Below, piece by piece: positions 9,130-17,831 of a stretch of DNA of 64,000 nt. This DNA comes from Lachnospiraceae bacterium (GTDB taxonomy: Bacteria > Bacillota > Clostridia > Lachnospirales > Lachnospiraceae), in NCBI GenBank assembly GCA_017468395.1, contig JAFUIR010000011.1:124001-188000 (forward strand), given 5' to 3'. Made by a program: the position numbers and the translations under genes. Numbering within the stretch: position 1 is the stretch's first letter; every line of letters begins with the position of its first letter. The notes under the pieces were generated by a model that saw only the letters and a list, made by a program, of their open reading frames with translations, did no database searches and was not told the DNA's origin.

Positions 9130-10929
9130 ATGAAAAAGAAGAGAAAGAACCGGCTGATTGAAATTATCAGCAAAGCGAAAATCAGAACCCAGTTGTATGT
9201 GATATATACAATCGCTGTGTTTTTGCCGATTTTGGTAATCGGTTCTTTTTTGATGGTTAATACGGGAAATCTGCTGACAAACTATTACCGTGATTTGTTG
9301 GAATCGGACAATCTGCGTGTAAAGACTATTCTCTTTGAAATTACGAACCAGATATATAATATTTCCGAAGTTATTTCTTTTGAAGAGGCATTGCAGGATG
9401 TTCTTACGGTGGAGACGCCTCCGGAAAAAAGTTACACCAATCCGGTGTTGTCCTACTCTACCATCAACAATTATCTTATTACCCATGCAGAAATCGAGGA
9501 CATTACTATTTACACAGATAATCCTTATGCGGCGGAATATATGCATTTTGAACTGGCGGATGAGACGGTGCAGCAGGAGGAGTGGTATAAAAAAGCAGTG
9601 AGACAGGCAAGTATTTTCTGGCTGCCCATTGAGAGATTGGATAAATACGGAAACTCTTACTGGAATTTGTGTCTGGTAAGAAAAGTTACGGTTATTGATA
9701 GTGATTACGAGGCGGTTTTGGTAATCCGTATCAGTGACAACTATCTGCAAACACGTATTCAGAGTAATGAACACAGGATTGAAGTGGCATCAGATGACGG
9801 AAAGGTGTTTTACAGTTCAGAGAGACGCGGATATGGTAAGGCACCTACGGCATACATTGATTATACGGACCGCTACTACACATATGAAGGTTCTGTCTGG
9901 GAGGAAGAAGTTAAGTTATTTACGAATATTTCCGCTCTTCAGATTTATCAGTCGGAGAGCACTCTGTACATAGTAACCATGAACGAAAGTGCCTATGGGG
10001 ATATCCGGGGAATTGTGGTGACTTGTCTGTTGATTATTTTGGTGGCAATGGCGCTTCCGGCGATTTTGATTCACTATTTTACGGGTTATTTTACGGGGCG
10101 AATTAATGTCCTTCGTCTGGAAATGAAAAAAGCCAGTAAGGAAGATTATGATATTATTCCGGCATACGGCGGCGAGGATGAATTGTCCGAAGCCTTTGCG
10201 GACTTGCAGGTCATGGTACAGCGCATTAAGGAAAAAGATGCCAAAATGTATGCGGTTAAGATTAAGGAGCAGCAACTTCTCAATGAACAGCAGGTAATGG
10301 AGATGAAGATGCTTGCCAGCCAGATTAATCCCCATTTCCTTTATAATACGTTGGAAAGTATCCGTATGCAGGCTCTCACAGCCGGTAACAAAGAAGTGGC
10401 GGGCAGTGTAAAACTTCTGGGAAAATCCATGCGTTACGTGCTGGAAAACACCGGTACTTCTTCCATTACACTGCAAAAAGAACTGGATTATATTGAAACT
10501 TATCTGAACATCCAAAAAATCCGTTTCCGGGACAGAGTAAATTATTCACTGGTAATTGAGGAAGGATTAGTATTGGAGGATTATTTGGTTTTGCCTCTGC
10601 TTTTGCAGCCGGTTATCGAAAATGCCATTTTGCATGGTCTCGAGCAGACGGAGAGTGGTGGGCGCATTGAAGTCAAAGTATCCTTGCAGGAGGACAATTT
10701 TTTACAGATAGTTATCGTTGACAACGGATGCGGTATGAACGAGGAAGAGTTGATGGCTCTTAGACAGAAGATCAGGGAGCAGAAAATTGATACCAGCAGC
10801 AGTATCGGTCTTAGCAATATTAACCGGAGAATTAAGTTGTGTTATGGAGAGTTGTACGGTATGAGCATCAACAGTCATCCGGACGAGGGAACGGAGGTTA
10901 TCCTGCTTCTTCCGATAAAATATGCATAG
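9130..10929 (+). CDS. YesM-type sensor histidine kinase
   Basis: A 599-residue membrane sensor. It has a first transmembrane helix at about 20-42, a large extracellular Cache-like sensing region (about 43-285), a second helix at about 290-315, a HAMP linker, then the LytS/YesM-type phosphoacceptor region with His402 in QINPHFLYNTLES. The ATPase domain shows the N box in ENAILHGLEQ, the G1 box in VDNGCGMNEEE and the G2 box in SSIGLSNINRR. Such kinases sense extracellular glycans or solute-binding proteins. No regulator gene follows; the likely partner is the divergent YesN-type regulator at 22267-23838. Position next to GH31 and the repeat protein supports a role in controlling this locus. Confidence 0.92.
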   Translation: MKKKRKNRLIEIISKAKIRTQLYVIYTIAVFLPILVIGSFLMVNTGNLLTNYYRDLLESDNLRVKTILFEITNQIYNISEVISFEEALQDVLTVETPPEKSYTNPVLSYSTINNYLITHAEIEDITIYTDNPYAAEYMHFELADETVQQEEWYKKAVRQASIFWLPIERLDKYGNSYWNLCLVRKVTVIDSDYEAVLVIRISDNYLQTRIQSNEHRIEVASDDGKVFYSSERRGYGKAPTAYIDYTDRYYTYEGSVWEEEVKLFTNISALQIYQSESTLYIVTMNESAYGDIRGIVVTCLLIILVAMALPAILIHYFTGYFTGRINVLRLEMKKASKEDYDIIPAYGGEDELSEAFADLQVMVQRIKEKDAKMYAVKIKEQQLLNEQQVMEMKMLASQINPHFLYNTLESIRMQALTAGNKEVAGSVKLLGKSMRYVLENTGTSSITLQKELDYIETYLNIQKIRFRDRVNYSLVIEEGLVLEDYLVLPLLLQPVIENAILHGLEQTESGGRIEVKVSLQEDNFLQIVIVDNGCGMNEEELMALRQKIREQKIDTSSSIGLSNINRRIKLCYGELYGMSINSHPDEGTEVILLLPIKYA

Positions 10930-11020
10930 CTGTAATTTTTACACTCATAAATGTAAAAAAATGTGCGTATAAAATGTAAAAAAGGATAGGTTTTTTTGAG
11001 GTAAAAATTCATATAGAATG

Positions 11021-11069
11021 GTCTTTGTAAAGACTCTTGGCACATGTCGTTTTTATCGAAAACGATTAA
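11021..11069 (+). promoter_or_regulatory. two operator-like palindromes upstream of the repeat protein
   Basis: GTCTTTGTAAAGAC (11021-11034) is a 6-base-arm palindrome. ATCG-AAAA-CGAT (11055-11066, extendable to TTATCG/CGATTAA) is a second, LacI/CcpA-operator-like repeat, though it does not match the standard cre consensus. Both lie in the 177-base gap before the abundant-looking surface protein gene. Function is inferred from symmetry only. Confidence 0.35.
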
Positions 11070-11106
11070 GTGCCTTGAAAATGTCAAAAAATAGGAGGGT
11101 TTATTC

Positions 11107-13350
11107 ATGAAAAAGACATTGAAGAGATTTTTCGCTTTCCTGTTTGCATTTGCAATGATGTTCACAACACTTTCATTGCCTGTAGATGCAGCAGAAGACG
11201 GATACCTTATGTATCTGGGTTACGGCGGAAACAACGACTGGGCATACCAGTTCAATTCCCCTAACGCAGATAACAATACCGGAGACGTTGTTGCTACAAC
11301 TGCTTATGCAAACCCCGGTGACACAGTTTCCATCAGCATTACACTCCCCGCAGCAACTGACAAAACATGGTGGATGGCACCTGTTCTTGTTGCTGAAGGT
11401 GTAACAAACGTAGATTACACAATCAACAGCATCAAACTTGATGGCGTTGATGTGCTTGCAAATGTAGACCTTGCAGCAGGCGATGCTTGGTGGTATGAAG
11501 CTACAGGTGCATACACAAAAGATGAGGCAATTCGTCTTGCAGGTGGATTCAATGAGTGGGGCACAAAATACTTTGCAGAAAGCCCTGTAGGATTCACAAC
11601 AGCTGAATACAATATCACACTGAACGCAGTTGATACAGGAAGTGCAGCAGGCGGCGCAGTTGCATCAGACGCAACTTTTGATATGTTCTTAGGTTACGGC
11701 GGTAACAACGATTGGTTATATCAGTACAATTCCCCCAATGCAGATAACAACACAGGTGATGTTGTTGCTACAACTGCACAGGCTAAAGCAGGCGATACAG
11801 TTACAATCGGTATCGAATTACCTGCAGCATCCGACAAAACATGGTGGATGGCACCCGTTCTTGTTGCTGACGGCGTAGGTACAGTAACAAACGTAGATTA
11901 CACAATCAACAGCATCAAAGTAGATGGCGTTGACGTACTTGCAAATGTAGATCTTGCAGCAGGCGATGCTTGGTGGTATGAAGCTACAGGTGCGTATACT
12001 AAAGAACAGGCAATCCGTCTTGCAGGCGGTTACAATGAGTGGGGCACAAAATACTTTGCAGAAGGTCCTGCAAACTTCACAAAAATTGAATACAATATTA
12101 CTTTGAACAAAGTAGAAGTTGGTGGTGGCGGTGCTACTCTCAGCACAGAAGAATACCAGGCATTTATCGCATTCGGCGGAAACAATGACTGGGGTATCCA
12201 GTACTATGGCGAAAACAACGCAGGTAACTCCGGCGATGTAAAAGCTACAAATGGCGTTCTTAAGAACGGCGAAACAACAGTTCTTTCACTTGAATTCGGT
12301 ACAGCGCCTGATTACACATGGTTCGTTGCTCCTTGTATGGTAGTTGAGAACGTATTGGGAATCGCTCCGGAAACAACATTTGATGTAAAAGTATTTATTG
12401 ACGGCGTAGAAGTAGCTGCAGATTTGACAGCAGGCGATATGTTCTGGGCAGAAGCTACAGGTGACTATACAGAATGTATCCGTATTGCAGGCGGTTATAA
12501 TGAATGGGGCACACAGTACATTTCAAGTCCTGCAAACTTTAAAAAGATTGAGTTCCATATCACACCTACTATCTATGTTCAGGAAGTAGTTGTAGAAGAA
12601 ACTGTTCAGGCTGAGTTTGATGTAAACGGTACATACCACGCATACCTCGGTGTTCAGACACCCACATGGATTTTCCGTAACCAATGGGACGATGCTACAT
12701 ATGGTAAAGATTCCGGTTGCTTCGACCAAGTTGGTATTGTAGATAATGCTTCCGGAGAATGGGTAGGTCTCGGCGGTACATTCACAGACGTAGAAATCAC
12801 AGGAAACGGTACATACACAGTTAAACTGGAAGGCTATGATTTCTCCGGTACTTATGCAGATCAGGCTATCCTTGGTGCAGATGGTCTTTTCAACCTGTTG
12901 TTCCTTTCCACAGATCTTCCTTTGAATGATGCTTGTGTAGTTTCTAACGTTACACTGAAGATGGATGGAAAAGAAATTGCAACTCAGGCAACACCTTTCC
13001 TTGATCCTGATAAAGCAGCAACACAGAACATTCTCTTTGCTAATATCTGGAACAATGAAATCGAAGCGCTTCCTTACTATGCAGCACCTACAAACAGCAT
13101 TGAAATCACATTTACAGTAAGCGGTTTCGCTAAGGATGCAGTTGTTGCTGAACCTGAAGTTGAGACTCCTGTTGAGTCTGAGCCTGTAGTAGATACTCCT
13201 GTAGAATCTGAACCCGCTGATGCTCCTGCAGAAGAACCCGCAGACGATGCAGGAATTAATTGGTTACCTATCATCGTCGTTGCTGCAGTAGTTGTAGTAG
13301 CAGCTGTGGTAGCAGGCGTAGTAGTATCCAAAAAGAAAAAAGCAAACTAA
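11107..13350 (+). CDS. secreted membrane-anchored repeat protein, putative carbohydrate-binding scaffold
   Basis: A 747-residue surface protein of no family I recognise. A signal peptide (about 1-28, ending VDAA) is followed by three related modules of about 155 residues, starting near 31, 190 and 350. Each carries GGNNDW near its start, an aromatic patch (WWMAP or WFVAP) in the middle, AGDAWWYEATG or a variant, then AGGYNEWGT and a closing EYNITL strand. A fourth, divergent module spans about 505-690. A Pro/Glu/Val-rich spacer (about 692-722) leads to one transmembrane helix (about 722-742) and a short basic tail KKKKAN; there is no LPxTG motif. Tryptophan-rich beta modules suggest glycan binding. 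It has its own leader and a strong terminator, and sits between a sensor kinase and a sugar importer. Module four resembles a module in the GH5 enzyme at 19319-22204. Confidence 0.75.
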   Translation: MKKTLKRFFAFLFAFAMMFTTLSLPVDAAEDGYLMYLGYGGNNDWAYQFNSPNADNNTGDVVATTAYANPGDTVSISITLPAATDKTWWMAPVLVAEGVTNVDYTINSIKLDGVDVLANVDLAAGDAWWYEATGAYTKDEAIRLAGGFNEWGTKYFAESPVGFTTAEYNITLNAVDTGSAAGGAVASDATFDMFLGYGGNNDWLYQYNSPNADNNTGDVVATTAQAKAGDTVTIGIELPAASDKTWWMAPVLVADGVGTVTNVDYTINSIKVDGVDVLANVDLAAGDAWWYEATGAYTKEQAIRLAGGYNEWGTKYFAEGPANFTKIEYNITLNKVEVGGGGATLSTEEYQAFIAFGGNNDWGIQYYGENNAGNSGDVKATNGVLKNGETTVLSLEFGTAPDYTWFVAPCMVVENVLGIAPETTFDVKVFIDGVEVAADLTAGDMFWAEATGDYTECIRIAGGYNEWGTQYISSPANFKKIEFHITPTIYVQEVVVEETVQAEFDVNGTYHAYLGVQTPTWIFRNQWDDATYGKDSGCFDQVGIVDNASGEWVGLGGTFTDVEITGNGTYTVKLEGYDFSGTYADQAILGADGLFNLLFLSTDLPLNDACVVSNVTLKMDGKEIATQATPFLDPDKAATQNILFANIWNNEIEALPYYAAPTNSIEITFTVSGFAKDAVVAEPEVETPVESEPVVDTPVESEPADAPAEEPADDAGINWLPIIVVAAVVVVAAVVAGVVVSKKKKAN
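11205..12120 (+). repeat. tandem intragenic duplication (modules 1 and 2 of the repeat protein)
   Basis: Two units of about 475 bases (roughly 11205-11645 and 11680-12120) are nearly identical over long stretches, for example around ACAAAACATGGTGGATGGCA and the segment encoding GVDVLANVDLAAGDAWWYEA. This indicates a recent in-frame duplication. The third module (about 12140-12560) is clearly diverged. Confidence 0.8.
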
Positions 13351-13380
13351 TTCTTAGGAAATAAAGATGTGTTTTGTTAG

Positions 13381-13412
13381 AAGGATGGGGCATTTTGCCC
13401 CATCCTTTTTTG
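13381..13412 (+). terminator. strong terminator after the repeat protein
   Basis: AAGGATGGGGCA (13381-13392) pairs perfectly with TGCCCCATCCTT (13396-13407) across a 3-base loop and is followed by a T-run. The rest of the gap to 13566 holds a TATAAT at 13500-13505 that may be the -10 of the transporter operon, with no convincing -35. Confidence 0.93.
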
Positions 13413-13566
13413 TGTTTTACCTGCATTTTTGGGGAGAGGGCAAAAAATTACTGTAATTTCTATCAAGTAATTGCGGTATCTTTAAAAGTCGTGTCCTTGT
13501 ATAATGACCTTAATGAGTTAAAGTATGCTTCGAAGTCGCAAGAAGCGATATATTAGGAGGTAGAAA

Positions 13567-15018
13567 ATGAAGAATATGACAGGAAAGGAAAGAATTGCGA
13601 ACTATATGTATTTTGTCGTTCGTATCGCAACATTGCTTTCTGTGGTAATGGTATTCTTTCCGGCATTTAATCCGGGTAAAATCAGCGGTTTGATTAACAA
13701 GAATATGTCTTTGTTTACAACAGCGATTGCCTATGACAGTTTAGTGGAGAACTGCGTACGTGCCTTTGATAAGGGCTGGGTAAGCGAAACTTCTTTCATT
13801 ATTTTGTTTGTTTCATGTATGCTTTTGGTTATCGGTATTGTTGGTGCTGTGGCAATGGCATGTATGTCTCTTGGAAACAACAAATTTAAAAAATTTGGTA
13901 ACTGGTTTGGCTTTGCAGGAGCCTTATTACAGATTGGCGGTCTTGTAGGTATTTATGTAGCGTATACCCAGATGGCAGCTACAGACAGACCTGAAAAAGT
14001 AGAACCGGCATTCGCAACAGCAATTTGGATGGCATATATGGTACTTGCGGCGATTATTCTTATATTGCTTATAGCAATTCAAATTCTTTTGCCTAAGGTA
14101 GAAAAAAGTGAGAAATTTGAAATGTTATCCAAGTACAAACTCTTTCTTATGTTCATGCCTTTTGCAGCGCTGACTTTTGTATTCAGTTATCTACCTTTGT
14201 ATGGTTGGAGATATGCATTCTATGATTATAAAGCAGGTGGAACGCTTTCTGCGGACAATTTTGTTGGTTTTAAATGGTTTACCATGTTGTTTGAAAGTGA
14301 AGCGACCAGAGGAGATATCGTCAGAGTTCTCCGCAACACACTGGCGATGAGTGGACTTGGAATCGGTACCAGCTGGTGTGCAATGGCATTTGCTATTTTC
14401 CTTAATGAGATTAAGAGTGTCAGAGTGAAAAGATTTGTACAGACCTTCACAACCATTCCTAACTTTATCAGCTGGGTTTTGGTTTACGCGATTGCTTTCT
14501 CCATTTTCTCTACAGATGGATTTATTAGCAACTTGCTCGTAAATGCAGGTGTTTGGGAGTCCGGTGTCAACATGTTGATGGGTGATGACCATATTTGGCT
14601 TAAGATGTTGGCATGGGGTATGTGGAAAGGTATCGGTTGGAGTGCCATTATTTACATAGCCGGTATTTCTGGTATTGACCAGCAGCTTTACGAAGCAGCT
14701 ACTGTTGATGGTGCGGGAAGATTCCAGAAGATGTGGCACATCACTGTGCCCGGTCTGACACCTACCTATATGGTACTGTTGCTCATGTCAGTTGCAGGTA
14801 TCCTCAGTAATGGTATGGATCAGTATCTGGTATTCGCAAATCCTACTAATACACACGTTATCGAAGTACTTGATCTGTATGTATATAAACTGGGTATTGA
14901 AGGTGGCTCCATTCCTTTATCTACCATGGTAGGTATGGTTAAGTCTGTAGTCAGTGTAGTATTGCTCTTTGGCGCTAACACCATTTCTAAAGTGGTTCGT
15001 GGCGAAAGTATTGTATAA
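13567..15018 (+). CDS. CUT1 ABC sugar transporter permease (LplB-type) with N-terminal membrane extension
   Basis: A 483-residue inner-membrane permease of a carbohydrate ABC importer. The canonical part (about 185-483) begins with YKLFLMFMPFAALTFVFSYL and contains the EAA loop EAATVDGAGRFQKMWHITVP that docks the ATPase. Unusually, about 180 residues precede it with four predicted helices (about 17-36, 75-100, 112-130, 150-172). Typical LplB-like permeases are near 300-320 residues, so this is an extended form. The AGGAGG site is 6 bases before the ATG. It forms an operon with the next permease (14-base gap) and the lipoprotein. No ATPase gene is present; such systems usually share a MsmK-like ATPase encoded elsewhere. 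Confidence 0.9.
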   Translation: MKNMTGKERIANYMYFVVRIATLLSVVMVFFPAFNPGKISGLINKNMSLFTTAIAYDSLVENCVRAFDKGWVSETSFIILFVSCMLLVIGIVGAVAMACMSLGNNKFKKFGNWFGFAGALLQIGGLVGIYVAYTQMAATDRPEKVEPAFATAIWMAYMVLAAIILILLIAIQILLPKVEKSEKFEMLSKYKLFLMFMPFAALTFVFSYLPLYGWRYAFYDYKAGGTLSADNFVGFKWFTMLFESEATRGDIVRVLRNTLAMSGLGIGTSWCAMAFAIFLNEIKSVRVKRFVQTFTTIPNFISWVLVYAIAFSIFSTDGFISNLLVNAGVWESGVNMLMGDDHIWLKMLAWGMWKGIGWSAIIYIAGISGIDQQLYEAATVDGAGRFQKMWHITVPGLTPTYMVLLLMSVAGILSNGMDQYLVFANPTNTHVIEVLDLYVYKLGIEGGSIPLSTMVGMVKSVVSVVLLFGANTISKVVRGESIV

Positions 15019-15032
15019 GGAGGTGTTAAGAA

Positions 15033-16004
15033 ATGGCGAAAACAGCACAGGAAAAATTAGATGCAAAAGCAGAAAAAGAGTATTATAAAAAGCATAAAAG
15101 AGCCTATAAATTAACACCGGGTGACATAGTATTTAACATTTTAAACTATACATTTTTTATTGTATTTACCCTTTGTTGTTTATTCCCTTTTTACTATTTG
15201 TTTATTAATACCATTTCTTCCAATGATTTGGTTCAGAAAGGTTTAATTAACTTTGTTCCCAGGGGAATTAACTTTGACAACTATATCAGTTTGCTTAAAG
15301 CAGATGAAGTCGGTCAGGCGTTCCTGATTTCTTTTGGAAGAACACTCCTTGGAACAGCTCTGATGGTTGCGGCTTCTGCATTTGTGGGATATGTGGTTAC
15401 GAAACAGGAGATGTGGCACAGAAAGTTCTGGTACAGATTTCTGGTAATCACAATGTATTTCAACGCAGGTACAATTCCCTGGTTTTTGAACATGTCCATG
15501 CTGGGGCTTACCAATAACTTTATGGCTTACATCATTCCCGGTATTGTAGCTCCTTACAATATCATCCTGGTTAAGACTTACATTGAGTCTATTCCCGGTG
15601 AATTGGAGGAGAGTGCATTTATCGACGGTGCCGGCTATTGGAAGATTTTCAGAGAGATTATCTTGCCGCTTTGTAAACCGATTCTGGCAACCATTGCCAT
15701 CTTTGGTGCAGTAGGACATTGGAATTCCTTTACGGATTCCTTGATTTTGATGCAGGGTGCACCTGAATTGCACACATTACAGCACAAACTGTATACATAT
15801 TTGAATACAAGTTCTAACCTCAGTGCTCTTATGAACCCGGGAGCAAGTGCTTCCGCGTTGGAGGGTATGATGCAGAGCGCCTTGAACGCGAAGGTAATCA
15901 AATATACCATTTCCATGGTATCAATCATACCGATTTTGATGGTTTATCCCTTCATGCAGCGTTACTTTGAGAAAGGTATTATGTTGGGTGCCGTGAAAGG
16001 TTAA
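15033..16004 (+). CDS. CUT1 ABC sugar transporter permease (YtcP-type)
   Basis: The 323-residue second permease of the importer. There are six predicted helices, the first at about 42-65, and the EAA loop EESAFIDGAGYWKIFREIILP at about 190-210. The C-terminus (MQRYFEKGIMLGAVKG) is typical of YtcP/AraQ-like permeases for complex oligosaccharides. The charged N-terminal tail (residues 1-30) is rich in Lys/Glu. An AAGGAGG site overlaps the end of the upstream permease gene, so the two are co-translated and form the heterodimeric channel with the lipoprotein at 16041. Confidence 0.93.
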   Translation: MAKTAQEKLDAKAEKEYYKKHKRAYKLTPGDIVFNILNYTFFIVFTLCCLFPFYYLFINTISSNDLVQKGLINFVPRGINFDNYISLLKADEVGQAFLISFGRTLLGTALMVAASAFVGYVVTKQEMWHRKFWYRFLVITMYFNAGTIPWFLNMSMLGLTNNFMAYIIPGIVAPYNIILVKTYIESIPGELEESAFIDGAGYWKIFREIILPLCKPILATIAIFGAVGHWNSFTDSLILMQGAPELHTLQHKLYTYLNTSSNLSALMNPGASASALEGMMQSALNAKVIKYTISMVSIIPILMVYPFMQRYFEKGIMLGAVKG

Positions 16005-16040
16005 GACCCCACATTATATAAATAAGGAGGAAATAAAATC

Positions 16041-17762
16041 ATGAAAAAGATGAAGAAAGTTTTAGCTTTAATGCTGGCAGTTGTTATGGCCTGCGGAATG
16101 CTCACAGCTTGTGGCGGAACCGAAGCAGGAAATAGCGGCTCCGGTGAAGGCGGTAACAGTTCTAAAGGTGAAGAAATCACTTTGGAAGTTTACAGCCAGT
16201 TGGCAAACTATTCCGGCGAAATGAAGGGTTGGTTTGCAAAAATTTTGAAAGACAAATGGAATGTAAAAATCAACCTGATTCCTGAATCCGGCGGTGTATA
16301 TGATACACGTATGGAATCCGGAGACTTGGGCGATATCGTAGTTTGGGGTGCTGACGGCGAAGATTATGTGAATGCTGTTAACGCAGGCTTGCTCTTTGAT
16401 TGGGAAGAGGATGATTTGGTTCAGGATTATGGTCCTTACATTTATGAAAACATGAAAGATGCATTGGAGAAAAACAGAGAAGTTTCCGGAACCGGTAAAG
16501 TTTACGGTTTTGGTCACAGTGTAGCACGCAGTTCTGAAAGTCATGATGCATTCTTCTATACATGGGATCTTCGTTGGGATCTTTATTCACAGCTCGGTTA
16601 TCCTGAAGTTAGAAACATGGATGACATGATGGAAGTTTTGGAAGATATGAAAGAAATTTGCCCTACAGATGACAATGGTAAAGAGACATACGCTATGTCA
16701 CTTTGGCCTGATTGGGATGGTAACTATGTAATGTATGTTAAATCGATGGCAACAGCTTACTATGGTTACGATGAAATGGGCTTTGGTCACTACAATGTAA
16801 CAAACGGCGAATACTATGATGCACTTGCAGAAGGTAGCCCTTATCTTGAAATGTTGGCATGGTTTAACGAACTGTACAGAAGAGATCTGCTTGATCCCGA
16901 TTCAATGACTCAGATATACACAGATATGATTGAAAAAGTACAGAATGGAGGAGTATTCTTCTCTATCTTCAACTATGCCGGATCTCTCGCATACAATAAA
17001 GAAGAGCATTACGCTGAAAACAAAATTATGGAAAGCCTTGTTCCTTCAGAGGCAAATCCTATCGTTTACGGTTTGAGTACACTTGGTGGAAACAGAGTAT
17101 GGTCCATCGGTGCTAATACACAGTATCCTGAAGTTTGTATGGAAATCATTAACTGGTTGTCCACACCTGAAGGTCGTCTGACAATCGACTACGGTCCTAA
17201 AGGTCTTTGCTGGGATTACGATGAAAATGGCAAAACATACCTTACAGATTTTGGTAAAACATGTGCAGAAGACAGAACAACTCTGATGCCTGATGAGTGG
17301 GGCGGAGCTACATTTAACGATGGCTCTTTCCAGGTAAACAACATCACATGGGCAGCTGCTGACACTAACCCTGAATCCGGTGAACCCTACGACAGAACAT
17401 ACTGGGCAAGTGAGCAGGTTGAAGGCGGACGTTGTGCAACAGAAGCTGATTGGAGAGAAAAGACCGGTTGTGTAACAGTCAATGAATACATGGAAAATAC
17501 AAATTACGTTGTTGATGTACAGACAAGTTTTTCTGAGGGCTCAAAGTCAGATGCCCTGAAGACAAAATGGGAGCAGGTTGCTACCTGTCTGAAAGAATAC
17601 AGTTGGAGAGCAATCTATGCGAAAGACGAAGCTGAATTCAAAAAGATTGTAGCCGAAATGCGTGGTAAAGCAATGTCTTACGGTTATAATGAGTGTATCC
17701 AGTGGTGTAAAGAAGAGGCGGCTAGAAAGAATGCCCTTCAGGAGCCTTTGAGACAGAAATAA
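16041..17762 (+). CDS. extracellular solute-binding lipoprotein of the CUT1 importer
   Basis: A 573-residue lipoprotein. The lipobox LTAC places the acylated cysteine at residue 24, followed by a Gly/Ser-rich linker (about 25-46) and a large family 1-type binding protein. Aromatic clusters (YTWDLRWDLYSQLGYPEV, WPDWDGNY, EYSWRAIYAKDEAEF) suit stacking on sugars. Its length, larger than classical maltose-binding proteins, is usual for LplA/YtcQ-like receptors of complex oligosaccharides. It is the last of the three transporter genes and is followed by a weak terminator that may let part of the transcription continue. The paralogue at 24045-25781 shares these motifs. Ligand is unknown; a xyloglucan or beta-glucan oligosaccharide is inferred from context. 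Confidence 0.92.
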   Translation: MKKMKKVLALMLAVVMACGMLTACGGTEAGNSGSGEGGNSSKGEEITLEVYSQLANYSGEMKGWFAKILKDKWNVKINLIPESGGVYDTRMESGDLGDIVVWGADGEDYVNAVNAGLLFDWEEDDLVQDYGPYIYENMKDALEKNREVSGTGKVYGFGHSVARSSESHDAFFYTWDLRWDLYSQLGYPEVRNMDDMMEVLEDMKEICPTDDNGKETYAMSLWPDWDGNYVMYVKSMATAYYGYDEMGFGHYNVTNGEYYDALAEGSPYLEMLAWFNELYRRDLLDPDSMTQIYTDMIEKVQNGGVFFSIFNYAGSLAYNKEEHYAENKIMESLVPSEANPIVYGLSTLGGNRVWSIGANTQYPEVCMEIINWLSTPEGRLTIDYGPKGLCWDYDENGKTYLTDFGKTCAEDRTTLMPDEWGGATFNDGSFQVNNITWAAADTNPESGEPYDRTYWASEQVEGGRCATEADWREKTGCVTVNEYMENTNYVVDVQTSFSEGSKSDALKTKWEQVATCLKEYSWRAIYAKDEAEFKKIVAEMRGKAMSYGYNECIQWCKEEAARKNALQEPLRQK

Positions 17763-17788
17763 TAATTAGAGAAATATAGAACAGAGGG

Positions 17789-17810
17789 GGCTGCCGTCAG
17801 GCAGCCTTTT
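17789..17810 (+). terminator. weak terminator or attenuator after the binding protein
   Basis: GGCTGCC (17789-17795) and GGCAGCC (17800-17806) form a 7-base stem with a GTCA loop followed by only four Ts. It probably reduces, rather than ends, transcription into the DUF624 gene. Confidence 0.65.
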
Positions 17811-17831
17811 CTGGAAAGAGAGGCATTAGGG

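Noticed and set aside
11053-11069. Possible CcpA cre site upstream of the surface protein
   Set aside because: The half-sites match only partly and are separated by four bases rather than forming the TGNAANCG core, so it is listed only as an unspecified operator-like repeat.
13374-13556. Possible 60-codon gene after the surface protein
   Set aside because: It runs through the terminator hairpin and the following promoter region; no start signal.
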